A DNA stretch of 21,356 nt from an uncultured Gammaproteobacteria bacterium (lineage in GTDB: Bacteria; Pseudomonadota; Gammaproteobacteria; Acidiferrobacterales; CAJVXG01): the NCBI GenBank assembly GCA_913009215.1, contig CAJVXG010000005.1:1-21356 (forward strand). The letters are read 5' to 3'. Below the pieces are notes generated by a model, which saw nothing but the letters and a program-made list of their open reading frames with translations, did not search any database and had not been told where the DNA came from. Made by a program: the position numbers and the translations under genes. Each line of letters begins with the position of its first letter. Positions within the stretch are counted from its first letter, which is position 1. This document shows, one piece after another, positions 7,409-16,352 of this stretch.

Positions 7409-7660
7409 CTACTCCCGATCATTATCCAGAGCCTCATGGGTCCCATCGCAATATGGCGGATTGCTGGTCCTTTTGCAGCCACACAGGGACACCGTGGTTT
7501 TCTCGGTAAGTACCAACTCGACCGGGGTGAAGTCCGTGCCTTCATGAGAGCCATCGCAGAAGGGCTGGTTCCTGGAACGCCCGCAGGAACACCACCAGTA
7601 GTTCCCCGCCTCCAATGAAATTGTATAGGGCTGTTTTTTTGGCATTTCAGGTTGGTTCAT
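7409..7660 (-). CDS. Tandem CDGSH iron-sulfur domain protein
   Basis: The 83-residue protein carries two complete CDGSH motifs. The first is CSCGRSRNQPFCDGSH near residues 24-39, and the second is CGCKRTSNPPYCDGTH near 60-75. Each supplies three Cys and one His, the ligand set for a redox-active, labile 2Fe-2S cluster, so the protein should bind two clusters, as in the monomeric tandem (CISD3/MiCISD-like) class. Such proteins are linked to electron transfer or cluster handling; the exact partner is unknown. The ATG is preceded by AGAAGGAG about 12 bases upstream, right at the end of speE. It sits between speE (17-base gap) and the DUF945 gene (3-base gap). Confidence 0.92.
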   Translation of the reverse strand: MNQPEMPKKQPYTISLEAGNYWWCSCGRSRNQPFCDGSHEGTDFTPVELVLTEKTTVSLCGCKRTSNPPYCDGTHEALDNDRE

Positions 7661-7677
7661 GGTAACCGCAGCTCCTT

Positions 7678-8541
7678 CTAGTTTTTTGTTGTTAGTGACG
7701 TTAGCATAAAGTTTGGCAGGGCCAAAGCAGCGGCATGGACCTTTTCATTGTAGTACTTTGTTTCAATAACAGTACTATCAGAGGCCAGTTTTCTGAAACT
7801 GTGGATATTTTTTTCTTTACAGGCCATGGTAACGGACCACCAGCCCGAAGGATAACTGCACTGGGGGAATTGAAGAGTGGCGATCTCGGTAAAACCAGCG
7901 GTATGCATGGCTTCCTGCATGGACTTTATAATGGGCATATGAAACAAAGGAGATTCACTTTGTGCAATCAGTACACCATTTGCAGACAAGCATCGATTAC
8001 AGTCGCGATAGAAGGACTCAGAAAACAAACCCAATGCCGGGCCTATCGGATCAGTAGAATCGATGATGATGATATCATATGCTCCATCCTCCGATTCTTT
8101 TAGCCACTGTAAGGCATCTGTAAAATAAAATTCAGCGCGTGGGTCATTGTTTGATTCACAAAGGGAAGGGAAGAATTGCTCCGCTACCCTGGTAACGCGT
8201 TCATCAATCTCGACCTGGTGTGCCGTTTTGACCTCACTATGTTTCAACACCTCTCTTAAGGAGCCGCAATCCCCGCCACCCACGATCAGGATCTTCTCGG
8301 GTGCCGGGTGGGTCAATAATGCCGGGTGGGTCATCATTTCATGGTAGATAAAATTATCCAGATCGGTCAGCATGATCAAACCATCAATGGCCATGAGTCG
8401 ACCGAAATGCCCGGTTTCATAAACCTCAATACGTTGATAGGGGCTCTGTTCGTCATGAAGTTTTTCTTTTATAGATAGAGAGAAGGACGAGCCATAATCG
8501 GGTTCCTCTTCTGTAAACCAGCGCTTGTTGTTTTCCGACAT
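7678..8541 (-). CDS. speE: Spermidine synthase (polyamine aminopropyltransferase)
   Basis: It transfers an aminopropyl group from decarboxylated S-adenosylmethionine to putrescine. The 287-residue length is typical. It has the N-terminal W-F-T-E motif, YQRIEVYETGHFGRLM, the DNFIYHEMM segment, the cofactor loop VGGGDCGSLREVLKH, the acidic VEID turn and the active-site block IIDSTDPIGPA. QCSYPSGWWS near the C-terminus is the usual Y-P-S-G-x-W region. The ATG has GGAG eight bases upstream. It heads an operon with the CDGSH and DUF945 genes and is divergent from speA, the other polyamine gene. No AdoMet decarboxylase (speD) is in the window. Confidence 0.95.
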   Translation of the reverse strand: MSENNKRWFTEEEPDYGSSFSLSIKEKLHDEQSPYQRIEVYETGHFGRLMAIDGLIMLTDLDNFIYHEMMTHPALLTHPAPEKILIVGGGDCGSLREVLKHSEVKTAHQVEIDERVTRVAEQFFPSLCESNNDPRAEFYFTDALQWLKESEDGAYDIIIIDSTDPIGPALGLFSESFYRDCNRCLSANGVLIAQSESPLFHMPIIKSMQEAMHTAGFTEIATLQFPQCSYPSGWWSVTMACKEKNIHSFRKLASDSTVIETKYYNEKVHAAALALPNFMLTSLTTKN

Positions 8542-8626
8542 GCAATAACTCCAGCCTCGATTGACAGCCCTTTTTAGCTGATTCCCGATTTCATTCCAAC
8601 CCTGAATAACGCATAATTCTGTCCGC

Positions 8627-8632
8627 AGGAGG
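8627..8632 (+). promoter_or_regulatory. Ribosome binding site that decides the speA start
   Basis: AGGAGG lies 13 bases before the ATG at 8646 and only one base before an in-frame TTG at 8634. The TTG is too close to be used, so the ATG is the likely start. Confidence 0.6.
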
Positions 8633-8645
8633 GTTGACCGGATTT

Positions 8646-10535
8646 ATGAGCCAATGGGATGCTGAAAAGGCACGACAATACTATAGTGTTTCCCATTGGG
8701 GAGATGGATACTTTGATATTGACACCACTGGCCACCTGGTGGTCTACCCCAAAGGACCGGCCAATTCGGAGGCCATTCCACTAGCGGAAATCGTGGAACA
8801 GGCCAGCAGCAGCGGGCTATCATTACCTCTACTGCTGCATTTTACCGATATTCTGCATCATCGGGTTGCCATACTCAGCGACGCCTTTCATCAGGCGATG
8901 CAACAAGTCCGTTATCAGGGGGAATACACCGTTGTCTATCCTGTTAAGGTAAATCAGCAGCGCAGTGTCGTCGAGGCCATTGCCTCAGCCGGGCACCGTG
9001 TCGGGCTGGAGGCAGGCAGCAAGCCCGAGTTACTGGCCGTGATGGCCACTGCCAATCCGGACAATGGCATGATTGTTTGCAACGGCTATAAGGACATGGA
9101 GTTTATTCGTCTGGCCATGACCGGTCGCCGCATGGGTTTCCGTATTTTTATAGTTGTTGAAAAGCTTTCTGAATTACAAAAGATTATTGATGTTTCAAGG
9201 AGTATGGCGGTGCAACCATTGATTGGTGTGCGCATACGCCTGGCATCAAGTGGCGCCGGTAAATGGCAGAATACCGGAGGCACCAAGGCCAAATTTGGCT
9301 TGTCCACATCACAATTACTGCAGCTTGTGCAGCATCTTGAGTCCGAGGGATTATTGGGTAGCCTGGCCATGCTGCATTTCCATATGGGTTCGCAGATTGC
9401 CAATATTGATGATATCGAACACGGTGTCGAGGAGTGCGGGCGTTATTATGCCAGCCTGTGCCGGATGGGGGTCCGCATCAAGTATGTCAATATTGGTGGC
9501 GGGCTTGGAGTGGACTATGATGGCACCCGATCGAAAAACTTTTTCTCTATGAATTACGGTATTGAGCAATACGCCCGTACCATTGTGAATACACTATCGG
9601 ATATTTGCAGCCAGAACGATTTACCCTATCCCGATATTATCAGTGAGTCCGGCCGTGCGTTAACCGCCCATCATGCGGTTCTCGTGACCAATGTTACCGA
9701 TATAGAGAAGACGGCCAAGGAAAACCAGGTTCCGGAACAACAGGAAAACGATCCGGAATTTATCCAGCAACTTTTTCAATTGCTCGACGCACTATCTGCT
9801 GAAAATGCCTCGTCGATATATATGGATGCTGGTGCACATCTCAATAGAATGTACCAACGATTCAACCAGGGCCAGATTGATTTATGGTTACGCGCGCGTG
9901 CTGAGGCTATTTTTGTCATAATTTGTTTGCGTGTGCAAAGATTGCTGCGGGCCAGCAATAACGATAATCACAAATTACTGAATGAACTGGATACAAAACT
10001 CGCGGACAAGTTTTTTTGTAATTATTCGATATTTCAGTCGATCCCGGATGTCTGGGCGCTGGAGCAGATATTCCCGATCTTGCCGCTCAATCGTCTTCAT
10101 GAAGAACCGGTGAGGCGGGTGATTATTGAAGATATTACCTGCGATTCCGATGGCCGTATTGATTATTATGTTGATAATAGTGATGTTGCTCCCACCTTGA
10201 TGTTGCATGAGCTGGAGAATGGTGAACCATATTTGCTCGGCATCTTTCTCGTCGGTGCCTATCAGGAAATACTGGGGGATATGCACAATTTGTTCGGAGA
10301 CGAGAACTCAGTACATATCAAGCTGGGCGAACAGGGGTACACCCTGGTCGAGGAAAGACCCGGGAATACGGTGGCATCCGTGCTGAGTTATGTACATTTT
10401 GATCCTGAAGATCTTAGAAGGAGTTATCAGGAAAAAATTGCCAACATGAGTCATCTGGATGCGCAGCAAAAGCAAGACAGCCTTGCTATACTGGAGCAGG
10501 GTTTAAAAGCCTATACTTACTTGCAAAACCACTAA
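8646..10535 (+). CDS. speA: Biosynthetic arginine decarboxylase, PLP-dependent
   Basis: It decarboxylates arginine to agmatine, the entry to putrescine through agmatine. The 629-residue chain matches the SpeA family from end to end: YPVKVNQQ with the pyridoxal-phosphate lysine K101, GLEAGSKPEL, CNGYKD, GAGKWQNTGGTKAKFGL, HFHMGSQ, VNIGGGLGVDYDG, the SESGRA segment and the C-terminal EDITCDSDG block with the substrate-side Cys and Asp. It starts with MSQWDAEKARQYYSV, a normal SpeA beginning. It is divergent from speE with about 100 bases between. Agmatine ureohydrolase or deiminase genes are absent here and must lie elsewhere. A membrane-protein gene follows closely on the same strand. Confidence 0.96.
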   Translation: MSQWDAEKARQYYSVSHWGDGYFDIDTTGHLVVYPKGPANSEAIPLAEIVEQASSSGLSLPLLLHFTDILHHRVAILSDAFHQAMQQVRYQGEYTVVYPVKVNQQRSVVEAIASAGHRVGLEAGSKPELLAVMATANPDNGMIVCNGYKDMEFIRLAMTGRRMGFRIFIVVEKLSELQKIIDVSRSMAVQPLIGVRIRLASSGAGKWQNTGGTKAKFGLSTSQLLQLVQHLESEGLLGSLAMLHFHMGSQIANIDDIEHGVEECGRYYASLCRMGVRIKYVNIGGGLGVDYDGTRSKNFFSMNYGIEQYARTIVNTLSDICSQNDLPYPDIISESGRALTAHHAVLVTNVTDIEKTAKENQVPEQQENDPEFIQQLFQLLDALSAENASSIYMDAGAHLNRMYQRFNQGQIDLWLRARAEAIFVIICLRVQRLLRASNNDNHKLLNELDTKLADKFFCNYSIFQSIPDVWALEQIFPILPLNRLHEEPVRRVIIEDITCDSDGRIDYYVDNSDVAPTLMLHELENGEPYLLGIFLVGAYQEILGDMHNLFGDENSVHIKLGEQGYTLVEERPGNTVASVLSYVHFDPEDLRRSYQEKIANMSHLDAQQKQDSLAILEQGLKAYTYLQNH

Positions 10536-10562
10536 CATACATATGAGATATTGGGCGAGACT

Positions 10563-11087
10563 ATGAATACAGATAACACTAATGCGCCACAAGCAAACGT
10601 AAAGCCCCCATACTCCGCTGGAGCAAAACGGACATCGACCACCGTATTTGCCATTGTTGTCCTGGTGTTAGGCAGTATCGGTTTTTTGTTGTCCACGCTG
10701 AATTTTGTACTGGTAATGGTTGGTCCCCAGGCCCTTGCCAACTCCAAGATTCCGGGCGGCGCCATGATGATTGATGCGATTCTGCAACTGGCTTGCAAAA
10801 TCGGCTTGCTCAGTATTGGTATTATGATGATAAAAAGAAATATCCTGGCGATACGGGTAGCTATTGTGACCTTTTTGATCTCATTGGTAAGTACGGCCTA
10901 CACTTTATTGGTTATCGCCCCTTATACCGTAGAGTCTCTGGGTAAAGGACAGCCGACCATGGTGTATGTCGGTATGGGGTTTATGTCAATTCTGGCGGCG
11001 GGGCTTTATATTGGTATCATTATTTATCTGAATGCAGCGAGCACCAGAGCTGAATTTGCCAACAGTACGCCTGGTTATCGGTTTTAG
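10563..11087 (+). CDS. Small four-helix membrane protein of unknown function
   Basis: This is a 174-residue protein that I do not recognise. A polar N-terminus rich in Asn and Thr (1-24) is followed by four likely membrane helices near 27-52, 69-90, 94-118 and 133-156, and a short polar tail. No catalytic or binding motif is visible. An in-frame TTG twelve bases upstream is possible, but the ATG at 10563 gives a cleaner start; a GGGCGAG stretch is the only weak ribosome site. It begins 27 bases after speA and may be read with it. It ends 11 bases before the end of the convergent response-regulator gene. Confidence 0.7.
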   Translation: MNTDNTNAPQANVKPPYSAGAKRTSTTVFAIVVLVLGSIGFLLSTLNFVLVMVGPQALANSKIPGGAMMIDAILQLACKIGLLSIGIMMIKRNILAIRVAIVTFLISLVSTAYTLLVIAPYTVESLGKGQPTMVYVGMGFMSILAAGLYIGIIIYLNAASTRAEFANSTPGYRF

Positions 11088-11091
11088 GGTT

Positions 11092-11112
11092 ATCGCCCCT
11101 AGATCGGGGGAT
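11092..11112. terminator. Weak hairpin between two convergent genes
   Basis: ATCGCCCC pairs imperfectly with GGGGGAT across TAGATC, at the junction of the membrane-protein gene and the response-regulator gene, and overlaps the latter's stop codon. There is no T-run on either side. It could slow polymerase from both directions but is not a textbook intrinsic terminator. Confidence 0.25.
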
Positions 11113-11596
11113 TCTGGTGTTTGACTTCGGCAACCGCAGCGTTGAGGTTTTGGGTAGTGAAAATCAGGCTGATGATATTCAGTAAGGCCTTCTTGTTTAC
11201 CGGCTTGGTAAGGAAGCCCTTGGCTCCCAGTTTGGTGCCCCATACTTTGTCTGAAGGCTGATTGGTACCACTGACGATGACGACCGGGATATCCGAGGTC
11301 ATCGGTTCCCTGGTCAGGACTCTCGTGGCCTCAAAGCCATTCATGCCCGGCATGACAATATCCATGAGAATGAGGTCCGGGGTTTTTTTCTTGGCGATAT
11401 CGATGGCCGATAATGCATCTCTGGCCACCAGGATGGTATAACCACTTTCTTCCAGAATTTTTTTCAGGATCAGAATCGCCGTTGGAGAATCGTCAACCAC
11501 GAGGATGCATTTGCTGACACCATCCAGGTTATAGTCACCGTCCTGATCCTTGCCCCAGAGACGGGAGAAGACCCTGTTTAGTCCAAATTGACGCAT
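11099..11596 (-). CDS. Single-domain response regulator (CheY/PilH-like)
   Basis: The 165-residue protein holds one receiver domain (about 30-147) and no output domain. The acidic pair D35-D36 in LVVDDS, the phosphorylated D79 in LMDIVMPGMNG, S109 in VIVSG and K131 in FLTKPVN are all present, so it should accept phosphate and signal by protein contact. It resembles the stand-alone PilG/PilH receivers of twitching systems but cannot be assigned to either. The ATG has AGAAGGGA in front, giving an unusual 30-residue basic lead-in, MRQFGLNRVFSRLWG and onward. It is the last minus-strand gene of the ponA-argS cluster but is set off by about 107 bases, so it may have its own promoter. No histidine kinase is seen. 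Confidence 0.88.
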   Translation of the reverse strand: MRQFGLNRVFSRLWGKDQDGDYNLDGVSKCILVVDDSPTAILILKKILEESGYTILVARDALSAIDIAKKKTPDLILMDIVMPGMNGFEATRVLTREPMTSDIPVVIVSGTNQPSDKVWGTKLGAKGFLTKPVNKKALLNIISLIFTTQNLNAAVAEVKHQNPPI

Positions 11597-11703
11597 AGTC
11601 CCTTCTCTCCTTGCGTGTAGCCTTAGGTTGTGCGTAGGGCTTAATTTAACACATTGAATTGCGGGAATTAAGTGTTCATATGGATGAGTATCTCGTTCAG
11701 GAG

Positions 11704-12276
11704 TTATGGCTTGATATCAATTTTGATGCGCTGCGCCTGAAAGCCCATTTTCTGCAGTTTCCGGTTGCTGTGGTCCAGTTCTCCAAGGCTGCTATAGGGG
11801 CCAAGCCGGACCCGGTGGAAAGTCCCCTTTTTCGGGATAGAGACTTTCTGGATATGGGCAACAAATCCTGACAAGGCCAGTTTTGCCTTCAAACGATCGG
11901 CATCCTCGTATTTCGCCAAGGCAGCGACTTGCAAGGCATAACGCACCTTGCTGGTGACGGTTTTATCTTCACGGTAATGCGCCGGAAGCAAGGATTCGTT
12001 CTTGGTCAGGATTTCATAGAACTGGAATTTTGTTTTCTGAATTTTTTTGTTGACGACTTTTTTGACTGTTTTGGTTTGCGCGTCATGTTTTTTGAGCGTT
12101 TTTCTTATTAGCTTACTGATGCCGCTTTGCGGATTGCTGGACTTTTTCATGGTGTACTGGATGACCCAGGTCAACAAGATACCAATAGCCAGACCCAGGA
12201 CCAGTAATGCCCAGTTCGGTAGCTTTTTTCTTCCTTTGGTACTGCTCCGTTTTCCGGTTTTGCGCCTGGCACCCAT
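11704..12276 (-). CDS. SPOR-domain membrane protein, FtsN/DedD-like
   Basis: This 190-residue bitopic protein has a strongly basic cytoplasmic N-terminus (1-19), one membrane helix near 22-40, a Lys-rich spacer with the short FQFYEILTK segment seen in FtsN-like proteins, and a C-terminal SPOR domain at about 112-188. SPOR domains bind glycan strands stripped of stem peptides at the division site, which places this protein in septal wall growth. It starts four bases after the argS stop, and argS followed by a SPOR gene is a familiar order in gammaproteobacteria. It is shorter than E. coli FtsN and could equally be called a DedD-type accessory protein. The gene symbol is left open for that reason. 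Confidence 0.85.
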   Translation of the reverse strand: MGARRKTGKRSSTKGRKKLPNWALLVLGLAIGILLTWVIQYTMKKSSNPQSGISKLIRKTLKKHDAQTKTVKKVVNKKIQKTKFQFYEILTKNESLLPAHYREDKTVTSKVRYALQVAALAKYEDADRLKAKLALSGFVAHIQKVSIPKKGTFHRVRLGPYSSLGELDHSNRKLQKMGFQAQRIKIDIKP

Positions 12277-12279
12277 GAT

Positions 12280-14043
12280 TTACATTTCCTCGGGGGCGGA
12301 TACTCCGAGGTACCGCAAACCATTGGCGATAACAACCCGGGTTGCCAGGATCAAACTCAGTCTTGCATTGCGCAAATTATCATCCTCAACCAGAAAGGTA
12401 TGGGCATTGTAATAGGTATGGAAGTCATTGGCGAGATCACGCAGGTATTGTGCCAACATGTGCGGCTCGAAATTGATGGCCGCACTCTCAATGACCTCGG
12501 GAAAACGCGATAGTCGATTCATCAGATCCAGTTCATGATCGTTAGTCAGCCTGTCCAGCGGTATTGACGGTTGCGATGCATCATAGGACCAGCCCTTTTG
12601 TTTTAATTGCTCAAACACCCGGCAAATCCGGGCGTGGGCGTACTGTATATAGTACACCGGGTTGTCATTACTTTGCGATTTGGCCAGATCAAGATCAAAA
12701 TCCATGTGCTGCTCGGATTTGCGCATGATATAGAAGAAACGGGCGGCATCGTTACCGACCTCCTGGCGCAATTCGCGCAGGGTCACGAATTCACCGCTGC
12801 GGGTAGACATTTGTACTTTCTCACCACCGCGGTAAAGGATGGCAAACTGTACCAGCAAGACCGCGAGTTTATCGCTGGGTTGGCCCATGGCCTCAATCAC
12901 CGCCTTGATGCGTGGTACATAGCCATGATGATCGGCGCCCCAGATATCAATGATCTGATCGTAGCCACGATCCAGTTTGTCCAGGTGGTAGGCAATGTCT
13001 GAGGCAAAGTAGGTGGCCTGGCTATTCTCACGAATAACAACCCGGTCCTTCTCGTCACCAAATGTGCTGGACTTGAACCAGAGAGCGCCATTCTCTTTAT
13101 ATAAATAGCCGTTTTTTTGCAGCTGATCGATGGCTTTGTTAATTTTATCACTCTCAATCAGAGATCGTTCCGAGAACCAGGTATCGTATCGCACACCGAA
13201 CTGCGACAAGTCCTTGTTGATGTCCTGCAGGATGGTCTCAAGACCGGCATCGTGTACAGTACGATAATCCTTGTCCGATAGTATTTTTTTGGCATTGTAG
13301 ATGAGGCCGTCGATGTGGGCCTCCTTGTCACCGTTTTCCTGACCGGCATCGGCGCTGATCTCCAAAAAGACCTCGGCGGCATCGGCACGGAAATGATCAC
13401 CATTTTCCCGGTGCAGCGTCGCGGCGATATCATAAACATAGGCCCCCTGGTATCCGTTGCTGGGAAAGACAAGCTTTTCACCGCAGAGCTCCAGGTAACG
13501 CAACCAGACGCTGACAGCAAGGATATCCATCTGCCGCCCGGCATCGTTAACATAGTACTCACGGTGTACTTTGTACCCGGTTTGCTCCAGCAGGTTGGCC
13601 AGGGTGGCGCCATAGGCGGCCCCACGACCATGACCGACATGGAGTGGTCCGGTGGGGTTGGCAGAGACAAATTCAATATGAACCGTCTTTCCGCTGCCGT
13701 GATTGCCCTGGCCGTATTGTTGTTGTAATTTCAGAACCTGTTGCACGGTATTGTGCAGGGTCGACGTGGCCATGAAAAAATTAATAAAGCCCGGGCCGGC
13801 TATTTCAACCTTGTCCACCAGATCAGACGCAGGCAGGGCATTGACAATTTTCTGTGCCAGATCCCGTGGTTTGCATTTCGCAATTTTGGTCAGGGTCAAT
13901 GCAAGATTGCAGGCAAAGTCGCCATGCTCTCTTTGTTTCGTGCGTTCCAGCATGATTTCGACCGTACCAACATTGGTGAGCGTGCCATCGTTTATTAACG
14001 CATCGATTGCCTGTTTCAGTAATTCTGTGAGATGTGTTTTCAA
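12280..14043 (-). CDS. argS: Arginyl-tRNA synthetase
   Basis: This class I synthetase charges tRNA-Arg. It has the N-terminal additional domain with HGDFACNLAL and KVEIAGPGFINFF, then the HIGH-type site in PTGPLHVGHGRG, the ADHHGY segment, a KMSKS counterpart reduced to KVQMSTRSGEF as in many proteobacterial ArgS, and the C-terminal anticodon-binding helical bundle ending in LGVSAPEEM. I start it at the TTG at 14043, giving 587 residues beginning KTHLTELLKQ. CAGGACAGGA precedes it, and relatives such as Pseudomonas ArgS begin at this point. A second TTG at 14061 has no ribosome site. The SPOR gene follows four bases later. Confidence 0.96.
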   Translation of the reverse strand: MKTHLTELLKQAIDALINDGTLTNVGTVEIMLERTKQREHGDFACNLALTLTKIAKCKPRDLAQKIVNALPASDLVDKVEIAGPGFINFFMATSTLHNTVQQVLKLQQQYGQGNHGSGKTVHIEFVSANPTGPLHVGHGRGAAYGATLANLLEQTGYKVHREYYVNDAGRQMDILAVSVWLRYLELCGEKLVFPSNGYQGAYVYDIAATLHRENGDHFRADAAEVFLEISADAGQENGDKEAHIDGLIYNAKKILSDKDYRTVHDAGLETILQDINKDLSQFGVRYDTWFSERSLIESDKINKAIDQLQKNGYLYKENGALWFKSSTFGDEKDRVVIRENSQATYFASDIAYHLDKLDRGYDQIIDIWGADHHGYVPRIKAVIEAMGQPSDKLAVLLVQFAILYRGGEKVQMSTRSGEFVTLRELRQEVGNDAARFFYIMRKSEQHMDFDLDLAKSQSNDNPVYYIQYAHARICRVFEQLKQKGWSYDASQPSIPLDRLTNDHELDLMNRLSRFPEVIESAAINFEPHMLAQYLRDLANDFHTYYNAHTFLVEDDNLRNARLSLILATRVVIANGLRYLGVSAPEEM

Positions 14044-14123
14044 GTCCTGTCCTGTTGCCAAGCTGTACCAGCTGTAAGGGGCGGGATTCTACCGGGCGCG
14101 GGGCGATTCGAGAAGGGCCGGTG

Positions 14124-16274
14124 CTATTTGCAGCGGTCCAGATAATAATGACTGACCGGATCCTGTTGTTCCTTCACCAGCTTTTTGAATATTTTCTTTG
14201 CTTGTGCCATTTTATCGTTTCGAAAAAGCCGATAGGCTTCGTTAAAATCCGGTAGCCAGTCCAGGGTCTCGTAAAGGTCTTCGACCAGGATTTCATAGAG
14301 TTTTACCTCCGCCTTGCGACCGCGCACCTGGGCGACATCAATTTCACGCACATGTCGCAACCCGTCTTTGGCATATTGATAGGTAAATTCGGAAATAAGT
14401 ATACGGCTGCCATAGGTCTTGTTGAGGTGTTCAATGCGTGATGCCAGGTTAACAGCATCACCAATAACGGTGTAATTGAATTTTTTCAGATCTTTGGAAT
14501 TTGATCCCATATTGCCAACAATCATGGGTCCGGTATTGATACCAATACCGATCTCCATGACCGGGAGTTGCTGGTTCCGCCATTCGAGTTGCAGTTGTTT
14601 GAGCTCAACGAGCATGTCGATCGCGGTTTGGCAGGCCAGGCTGGCATGATCCGGTCGTGGTACCGGTGCACCATAGACCGCCATGATGGCGTCACCAATG
14701 TATTTATCGAGCATACCGTTGTATTTGAATACGACGTCGGTCATTTTTGTAAGGTAGTAGTTCAGCAGGGCAACCAGTTCCTCGGGGCCGAGCTTCTCCG
14801 ACATGGCGGTAAAGCCACGTATGTCCGAGAACAGCACGGTCAGTTCACGCTTTTCACCACCGAGCTTCAGGTCTTCTATATTGTTTGCAACCTGTTCAAC
14901 AATGGTAGCCGGCACATAATATTTAAACGCGGATTTTATACGGCGTTTTTCCATTTCCGTAACAAAATATTTAAAAACCGTGGCGTTAATAAAAAGCAGC
15001 AGTATAAGGATGACGGGGTACACCAGGTTAAACCACAGGTTGTAATGGTTGAAAGTATAAAACGACATCGTGATGTGGGTTGCCAGGAGCAGTATCGTAA
15101 TAGCAATGCTCAGGCCCAGACCGAATTTTGGTAATAACCATGACAAGACCACACCAAAGAACAGAATCAGAGACAGATCTATCAGGATGACCCAGGCGGG
15201 TTTGTAGATGTAGTTTCCAGTAATCAGATTATCAATGATGTTGGCTCTGATTTCGACCCCGGGGTATACGGCACTATAAGGGGTTACCCGGACATCGCCG
15301 ATCCCTTTGGCGGTAGTGCCTATCAGTACGATTTTGTTTAGTAGTGCATTTTTTTTGATACGGTTGTTCAGGATATCGCTAACCGAGTAGGTCGGCACTG
15401 TTTTTTCAGGTCCATTGTAATTAATCAACATATTGCCAAGTTCATCGGTCTGGATGAAACGCTTGCCGATTTGTATGCCCTCTATACTGTTGGCAGTGAT
15501 ATGCAGGGTCAGATTATTGGCCTTGGTGTACGCGCGAACGACCTGGATATCGGCAGACGGGATAAACCAGTTTTTGTAGGACAGCACCAGTGGTGTTCGT
15601 CGCACTTTTCCATCCGCATCAGGGTAGATTGCGATATGCCCGGTATAGCGTGCGGCGTCTTCCAGCATCGGCAGATTGACCAGCATAGAGTATGCCGTTC
15701 GTGTAGTAGCCCGTTGCTCACCGGGATTGTGGAGACGATATCGAATTGCCTTATAGGCATGTTTTTTGATGCTTCTGTTTACTTTCTCATGATCCAGTCC
15801 GGAAAAGAAGCGGGTTTCATTGCGTTGCAAGGCCGGCATGCTGAGGATGGCCTTGTTGCTCTTTTTGAATGCCTTCGCCAGGGCATTGTCACCCGATAAC
15901 GCGATTTCATTTTTTGCCATCCTGAGATATTTCAGGGAAATGGTGGTCTCTGGTTCAGCAAATACTATATCCAATGCAATGGTGCTGGCGCCAAGCCGAT
16001 CGAGTTTATTGACTAATCGAGCAATGGTATAGCGACTCCATGGCCAGCGGCCCAGTTCTTTCAGGCTTTTCTCGTCAATAGCGGCGATAACTACTTTATC
16101 GACTTTCCGTAGCTTGGGCTTGGCCTTGATGCGCATGTCATAGGTTCTGAGCTCCAGTACCTCGAGCAAATCCACCCCGGTGTAGCAAAAAACAAGCATG
16201 AACGCAGTCAGCATCAAACCAATAGACTTGATGGAGGGTTTGATGAAAGACAGTTTTTTCAAGCGGTCTGACAT
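14124..16274 (-). CDS. CHASE2-domain class III adenylate cyclase
   Basis: This is a 716-residue membrane receptor cyclase. A first membrane helix (about 18-34) is followed by a periplasmic CHASE2 sensor (about 40-350) with the VVIAAIDEKSLKELGRWPW start and the ALDIVFAEP block. Three membrane helices follow near 360-435. The class III catalytic domain (about 470-640) has metal ligands D484 and D528, substrate-selecting K524 and T602, and transition-state N609 and R613. Lys with Thr is the pairing of CyaB-type adenylate cyclases, so cAMP is the likely product rather than cGMP. A short TPR-like helical tail ends it. The ATG has only a weak ribosome site. It lies between argS and the hypothetical gene below ponA; the ligand of the sensor is unknown. 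Confidence 0.9.
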   Translation of the reverse strand: MSDRLKKLSFIKPSIKSIGLMLTAFMLVFCYTGVDLLEVLELRTYDMRIKAKPKLRKVDKVVIAAIDEKSLKELGRWPWSRYTIARLVNKLDRLGASTIALDIVFAEPETTISLKYLRMAKNEIALSGDNALAKAFKKSNKAILSMPALQRNETRFFSGLDHEKVNRSIKKHAYKAIRYRLHNPGEQRATTRTAYSMLVNLPMLEDAARYTGHIAIYPDADGKVRRTPLVLSYKNWFIPSADIQVVRAYTKANNLTLHITANSIEGIQIGKRFIQTDELGNMLINYNGPEKTVPTYSVSDILNNRIKKNALLNKIVLIGTTAKGIGDVRVTPYSAVYPGVEIRANIIDNLITGNYIYKPAWVILIDLSLILFFGVVLSWLLPKFGLGLSIAITILLLATHITMSFYTFNHYNLWFNLVYPVILILLLFINATVFKYFVTEMEKRRIKSAFKYYVPATIVEQVANNIEDLKLGGEKRELTVLFSDIRGFTAMSEKLGPEELVALLNYYLTKMTDVVFKYNGMLDKYIGDAIMAVYGAPVPRPDHASLACQTAIDMLVELKQLQLEWRNQQLPVMEIGIGINTGPMIVGNMGSNSKDLKKFNYTVIGDAVNLASRIEHLNKTYGSRILISEFTYQYAKDGLRHVREIDVAQVRGRKAEVKLYEILVEDLYETLDWLPDFNEAYRLFRNDKMAQAKKIFKKLVKEQQDPVSHYYLDRCK

Positions 16275-16352
16275 AGGCTGCTTTGATGATGTTTGTTCTG
16301 CTTAGGGTATGGTATGAATCTGTACCATAACAAAAATTTACTTTTTGTTTCT

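Noticed and set aside
8561..8566. Perfect TTGACA between speE and speA as a speA -35 box
   Set aside because: No acceptable -10 sequence lies 16-18 bases downstream; CATAAT at 8612 is far too distant.
14568..15134. 188-codon open frame on the plus strand inside the adenylate cyclase gene
   Set aside because: It is antisense to the conserved catalytic and membrane regions, with no family resemblance.
15471..15899. 142-codon plus-strand frame inside the CHASE2 coding region
   Set aside because: It is a shadow of the real gene; the composition is unlike a folded protein of this genome.
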